NCBI GenBank assembly: GCA_020724325.1
Contig: DYHC01000057.1
Coordinates: 1 to 9,247 of the forward strand
Source: Melioribacter roseus
GTDB taxonomy: Bacteria; Bacteroidota; Ignavibacteria; Ignavibacteriales; Melioribacteraceae
Length of the DNA stretch: 9,247 nt
Direction: 5' to 3'
The notes beneath the pieces are model-generated. The model was not told the origin of the DNA and did no database searches. It saw only the letters and a program-made list of their open reading frames with translations. This document shows, piece by piece, positions 6,337-9,247 of this stretch. The translations under genes were made by a program, and so were the position numbers. Each line of letters begins with the position of its first letter. Within the stretch, counting starts at the first letter, position 1.

Positions 6337-8958
6337 ATGGCATATAACTTCAATAAATTTACGGTCAAAGCACAAGAAACTATTCAGAATGCAATTGAAA
6401 TTGCACAGAACTATAACAATCAAATTGTTGAGCCGGAACATTTACTTGCAGCATTTTTACAGGACGAATTGAACGTTGCTTATTCTATTATTCAAAAAGC
6501 CGGAAGCAATATTAATCAACTAAAAATACGAATCGGAGAACTTCTTGAGAGGCTTCCAAAAGTTACAGGCGCAGGAATTGGCAATCAACAATTATCGCTT
6601 AACACTGCAAAAATTTTGGATGGTGCAGCAGAAGAAACCAAAAACTTAAAAGACGACTATGTTTCTAACGAGCATATTCTATTAGCGTTAAGTGAAGATA
6701 AAACATCTGCCGGCAAACTGCTGAATGAAAATGGTATTTACAAAAATGTAATACTTGCTGCGTTAAAAGAGATTCGCGGAACTCAGAGAGTTACATCTCA
6801 AAATCCTGAGGATACTTATCAAGCATTAAAAAAATATGGCAGGGACTTAAATGAACTTGCCCGTTTAAATAAACTTGATCCTGTAATAGGGCGCGACGAA
6901 GAAATTAGACGCGTATTACAAGTTCTATCAAGAAGAACAAAGAACAATCCGGTTTTAATAGGTGAACCTGGTGTTGGCAAAACAGCTATTGCAGAAGGAA
7001 TAGCACATCGAATTGTTACCGGCGATATTCCAGAAACATTAACTACAAAAAAAATTGTTGCGCTTGATATGGGGGCACTTGTTGCCGGAACTCAGTTCCG
7101 TGGTCAATTTGAGGAAAGAGTTAAAGCTGTTGTTAGGGAGGTTCAGCAATCAGAAGGAGAAATAATATTATTTATAGATGAGCTTCATCTTCTTGTTGGC
7201 GCCGGAAAAACCGAAGGCGCAATGGATGCTGCTAATATATTAAAACCGGCTCTTGCAAGAGGGGAATTACATGCTATTGGAGCAACAACGCTGGATGAAT
7301 ATCGAAAGTATATTGAAAAGGATGCAGCTCTTGAAAGAAGATTTCAACCCGTTCTGGTAAACGAGCCAAATGAAGATGATTCAATTTCAATTTTGAGAGG
7401 ATTGAAAGAACGCTACGAAATTCATCACGGTGTTAGAATTACAGACGGAGCAATTGTTGCAGCTGTTCAACTTTCGAACAGATATATTACTGATCGTTTT
7501 CTGCCTGATAAAGCAATTGACCTTATTGACGAATCAGCTTCCAAATTGAGAATAGAAATTGATTCAATGCCCGAAGAGCTCGATGCGATTGAACGAAAAG
7601 TTAAACAGCTTGAGATTGAACGGGAAGCGTTAAAACGCGAGAAGGATTCTGAATCAACTTTACGCTTAGAAGACTTACTAAAAGAACTGGAAGAATTTCA
7701 GGAGGAACGTACTCGTTTAAAAAGTCATTGGTTATTGGAAAAAGAAAAAATCCAGAAAATTCGTTCGATGAAAAGTGAAATTGAAAAAGCAAAAACGGAA
7801 GCTGACCGATATGAAAGAGAAGGTAATTTTGGCAAGGTTGCTGAAATTAGATATGGATTGATAAATGAACTTGAGAGAAATCTTAAAAGAGAAACCGGGG
7901 AACTATCCGCTATTCAAAAAAGCAACAAGATGCTTAAAGAAGAAGTTGATGCAGAAGACGTTGCAGAGGTTGTAGCTAAGTGGACAGGAATACCGGTAAG
8001 CAGAATGCTCGAAAGCGAAAGAAGTAAATTATTAAGATTAGAAGAGGAACTGCATAAACGAATTGTTGGTCAGGAAGACGCTGTGGCGGCTGTATCAAAC
8101 TCAATTAGAAGAGCACGCGCCGGATTGCAGGATTCAAATCGTCCCATCGGTTCATTTATTTTTATCGGAACTACCGGAGTGGGAAAAACTGAACTTGCAA
8201 GAGCACTCGCTGAGTTTTTATTCAACGATGAACACGCAATGATAAGAATTGATATGAGCGAGTACATGGAAAAATTTTCTGTATCACGTCTTATTGGAGC
8301 TCCGCCAGGATATGTAGGATATGATGAAGGCGGTCAGTTAACAGAAGCGGTTAGACGCCGCCCTTATTCAGTTGTATTATTAGACGAAATTGAAAAAGCT
8401 CATCCGGATATTTTTAATATTCTGCTTCAAGTTCTTGACGACGGAAGATTAACAGATAACCAGGGAAGGACCGTCGATTTCAAAAACACTATAATAATTA
8501 TGACTTCAAACCTAGGTTCGCACCTTATACAAGAAAAGCTGCTGGCAATTGATGAGAACAATTTTGAAAATGTAATGGGAGAACTGCGAGTCTCTTTAAC
8601 CGAACTGCTAAAGAAAACTATAAGACCCGAGTTCTTAAATAGAATTGATGAAATTGTACTTTTTAAACCATTGCTAAAAAGCGAAATAGAAAAAATTATC
8701 GAACTTCAGTTAAAACATGTTGGAAAGATGCTTGCTGAAAAAGGATTGCTGCTTGAAATAGAAGAGGGCGTAAAGGACTTTTTATTAGAACTTGGTTACA
8801 ACGTTACCTATGGAGCCCGTCCTCTAAAAAGAACAATTCAAAAGTATTTGATTAATCCTCTTTCAGCAGAACTTTTGATGAATAAATATGATGCAGATGA
8901 TACAGTAGTTGTTAGATATCCCGGAAGAGGTAAGCTGGTTTTTGAAAAACGTAATTGA
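6337..8958 (+). CDS. clpB: ATP-dependent disaggregase ClpB
   Basis: This 873-aa hexameric AAA+ chaperone extracts polypeptides from aggregates together with DnaK in the cytoplasm. Domains in order: Clp N-domain with two repeats (about 1-150); NBD1 with Walker A GEPGVGKT (209-216) and Walker B ILFIDE (277-282); a long charged middle coiled-coil domain (about 405-530), which separates ClpB from ClpA and ClpC; and NBD2 with Walker A GTTGVGKT (611-618), Walker B VVLLDE (679-684), pore loop GYVGYDEGG, and the [11 protein letters not shown] sensor/arginine-finger region. The length matches the family (857 aa in E. coli). The NBD1 pore loop reads QFRG (F254) where many ClpB proteins have KYRG; an aromatic is kept, so threading should work. 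The gene stands alone, divergent from the toxin-like pair. Heat-shock control is expected for the family, and a CIRCE half-site is seen upstream. No intrinsic terminator with a T-run follows the stop. Confidence 0.96.
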   Translation: MAYNFNKFTVKAQETIQNAIEIAQNYNNQIVEPEHLLAAFLQDELNVAYSIIQKAGSNINQLKIRIGELLERLPKVTGAGIGNQQLSLNTAKILDGAAEETKNLKDDYVSNEHILLALSEDKTSAGKLLNENGIYKNVILAALKEIRGTQRVTSQNPEDTYQALKKYGRDLNELARLNKLDPVIGRDEEIRRVLQVLSRRTKNNPVLIGEPGVGKTAIAEGIAHRIVTGDIPETLTTKKIVALDMGALVAGTQFRGQFEERVKAVVREVQQSEGEIILFIDELHLLVGAGKTEGAMDAANILKPALARGELHAIGATTLDEYRKYIEKDAALERRFQPVLVNEPNEDDSISILRGLKERYEIHHGVRITDGAIVAAVQLSNRYITDRFLPDKAIDLIDESASKLRIEIDSMPEELDAIERKVKQLEIEREALKREKDSESTLRLEDLLKELEEFQEERTRLKSHWLLEKEKIQKIRSMKSEIEKAKTEADRYEREGNFGKVAEIRYGLINELERNLKRETGELSAIQKSNKMLKEEVDAEDVAEVVAKWTGIPVSRMLESERSKLLRLEEELHKRIVGQEDAVAAVSNSIRRARAGLQDSNRPIGSFIFIGTTGVGKTELARALAEFLFNDEHAMIRIDMSEYMEKFSVSRLIGAPPGYVGYDEGGQLTEAVRRRPYSVVLLDEIEKAHPDIFNILLQVLDDGRLTDNQGRTVDFKNTIIIMTSNLGSHLIQEKLLAIDENNFENVMGELRVSLTELLKKTIRPEFLNRIDEIVLFKPLLKSEIEKIIELQLKHVGKMLAEKGLLLEIEEGVKDFLLELGYNVTYGARPLKRTIQKYLINPLSAELLMNKYDADDTVVVRYPGRGKLVFEKRN

Positions 8959-9064
8959 TTTGCCTCTTTAATAAAGATTGTTTAAGAGAGACTGTTGGCA
9001 TTTAGTTAAGTATAGATTATATCATCTAATAAAGAATTTATAATTTATACTTGTGAAAAATTCA

Positions 9065-9128
9065 GAAATGTTATTTCGAGGGAACGAAGTGACCGAGAAA
9101 TGTTATTCCGAAGGAACGAAGTGACTGA
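9065..9128 (+). repeat. Two tandem 32-bp copies of an intergenic repeat
   Basis: Copy 1 (9065-9096) and copy 2 (9097-9128) are adjacent and match at 29 of 32 positions. Both begin GAAATGTTATT and contain the core GGAACGAAGTGAC. The same core appears inverted at 9142-9177, so all belong to one family. Repeats of the form TGTCATTCTGA...GAAGAATC are, as far as I know, widespread between genes in Bacteroidota and Ignavibacteriota-type genomes. Confidence 0.85.
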
Positions 9129-9141
9129 GGAACTACGACCA

Positions 9142-9238
9142 GATTCTTCACCTCACTTCGTTCGGCTCAGAATGACAGGACGATTTCTACATTGTCATTC
9201 TGAAGGAATACCGACGCAGTCGGTATGACTGAAGAATC
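9142..9238. repeat. Large inverted repeat made of two opposed copies
   Basis: The left copy (9142-9177) begins GATTCTTCA and ends CAGAATGACA. The right copy (9193-9238) begins TGTCATTCTG and ends TGAAGAATC. These end segments pair perfectly (10 bp inner, 9 bp outer) around a 15-nt spacer (9178-9192). The middle of the arms does not pair: the left copy has the usual GAACGAAGTGAG core (on its minus strand), while the right carries a different stem-loop. A transcript would fold strongly here, so this could end clpB transcription from either direction, or it may be a non-autonomous palindromic element. Confidence 0.8.
9208..9226. repeat. Perfect 8-bp stem-loop inside one repeat copy
   Basis: ATACCGAC (9208-9215), loop GCA, GTCGGTAT (9219-9226). 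It sits exactly where the other copies carry the GAACGAAGTGA core, between the shared flanks TCATTCTGAAGGA and TGACTGAAGAATC. Confidence 0.85.
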
Positions 9239-9247
9239 AACAACCTT

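Larger units (their letters stand above)
8959..9247. other. Gene-free region after clpB
   Basis: No ORF with a plausible ribosome site or recognisable product is present in these 289 bases. The first hundred or so are AT-rich, with a weak CTCTT/AAGAG stem (8964-8968 and 8984-8988) and no T-run. The rest is filled by a repeat family, listed separately. Confidence 0.75.

Noticed and set aside
6207..6368. 54-residue N-terminal extension of the DUF6922 gene
   Set aside because: It is hydrophobic and basic unlike the rest of the protein, covers the divergent promoter region and runs into clpB on the other strand; family similarity starts at the inner Met.
9065..9238. CRISPR array
   Set aside because: The two direct copies are immediately adjacent with no spacer, the other copies are inverted, and no cas gene is present.

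Overview
The window is AT-rich bacterial DNA with tightly packed genes. The content suggests an anaerobic or fermentative bacterium of the Bacteroidota/Chlorobiota/Ignavibacteriota group. That placement is tentative: it rests on low GC, a DUF6922-AbiEii gene pair and a palindromic intergenic repeat family that I associate with that group. No rRNA or other phylogenetic marker is present.

Positions 1-5125 (+ strand) form one operon. It contains the 3' end of a HydB/NuoF-like subunit; hydA, the catalytic subunit of a trimeric (HydABC-type, electron-bifurcating) [FeFe] hydrogenase; a second, divergent [FeFe] hydrogenase with Fe-S and PAS domains (sensory HydS, group C type); and a SpoIIE/PP2C-type phosphatase with an uncharacterised C-terminal region. 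The junctions are 1 nt apart, a TAATG overlap and a 25-nt overlap, so translation is probably coupled. The likely logic is that HydABC makes or consumes H2 with NAD(H) and ferredoxin, HydS senses H2 or redox state through a modified H-cluster, its PAS/coiled-coil tail passes on the signal, and the phosphatase acts on an unseen partner.

Positions 5126-5273 are a convergent intergenic gap with overlapping inverted repeats that can fold in alternative ways.

Positions 5274-6206 (- strand) hold a two-gene toxin-antitoxin-like module: a DUF6922 protein of 89 aa followed 12 nt later by an AbiEii/AbiGii nucleotidyltransferase. It looks like an accessory insertion between the hydrogenase operon and clpB. 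The usual AbiEi antitoxin is absent.

Positions 6207-6336 are the divergent promoter region, with an exact CIRCE half-site 31 nt before clpB. Positions 6337-8958 (+) encode full-length ClpB disaggregase.

Positions 8959-9247 carry no gene. They hold four copies of a roughly 32-46 bp repeat: two in tandem and two inverted to form a large hairpin. One copy has its core replaced by a different perfect stem-loop.
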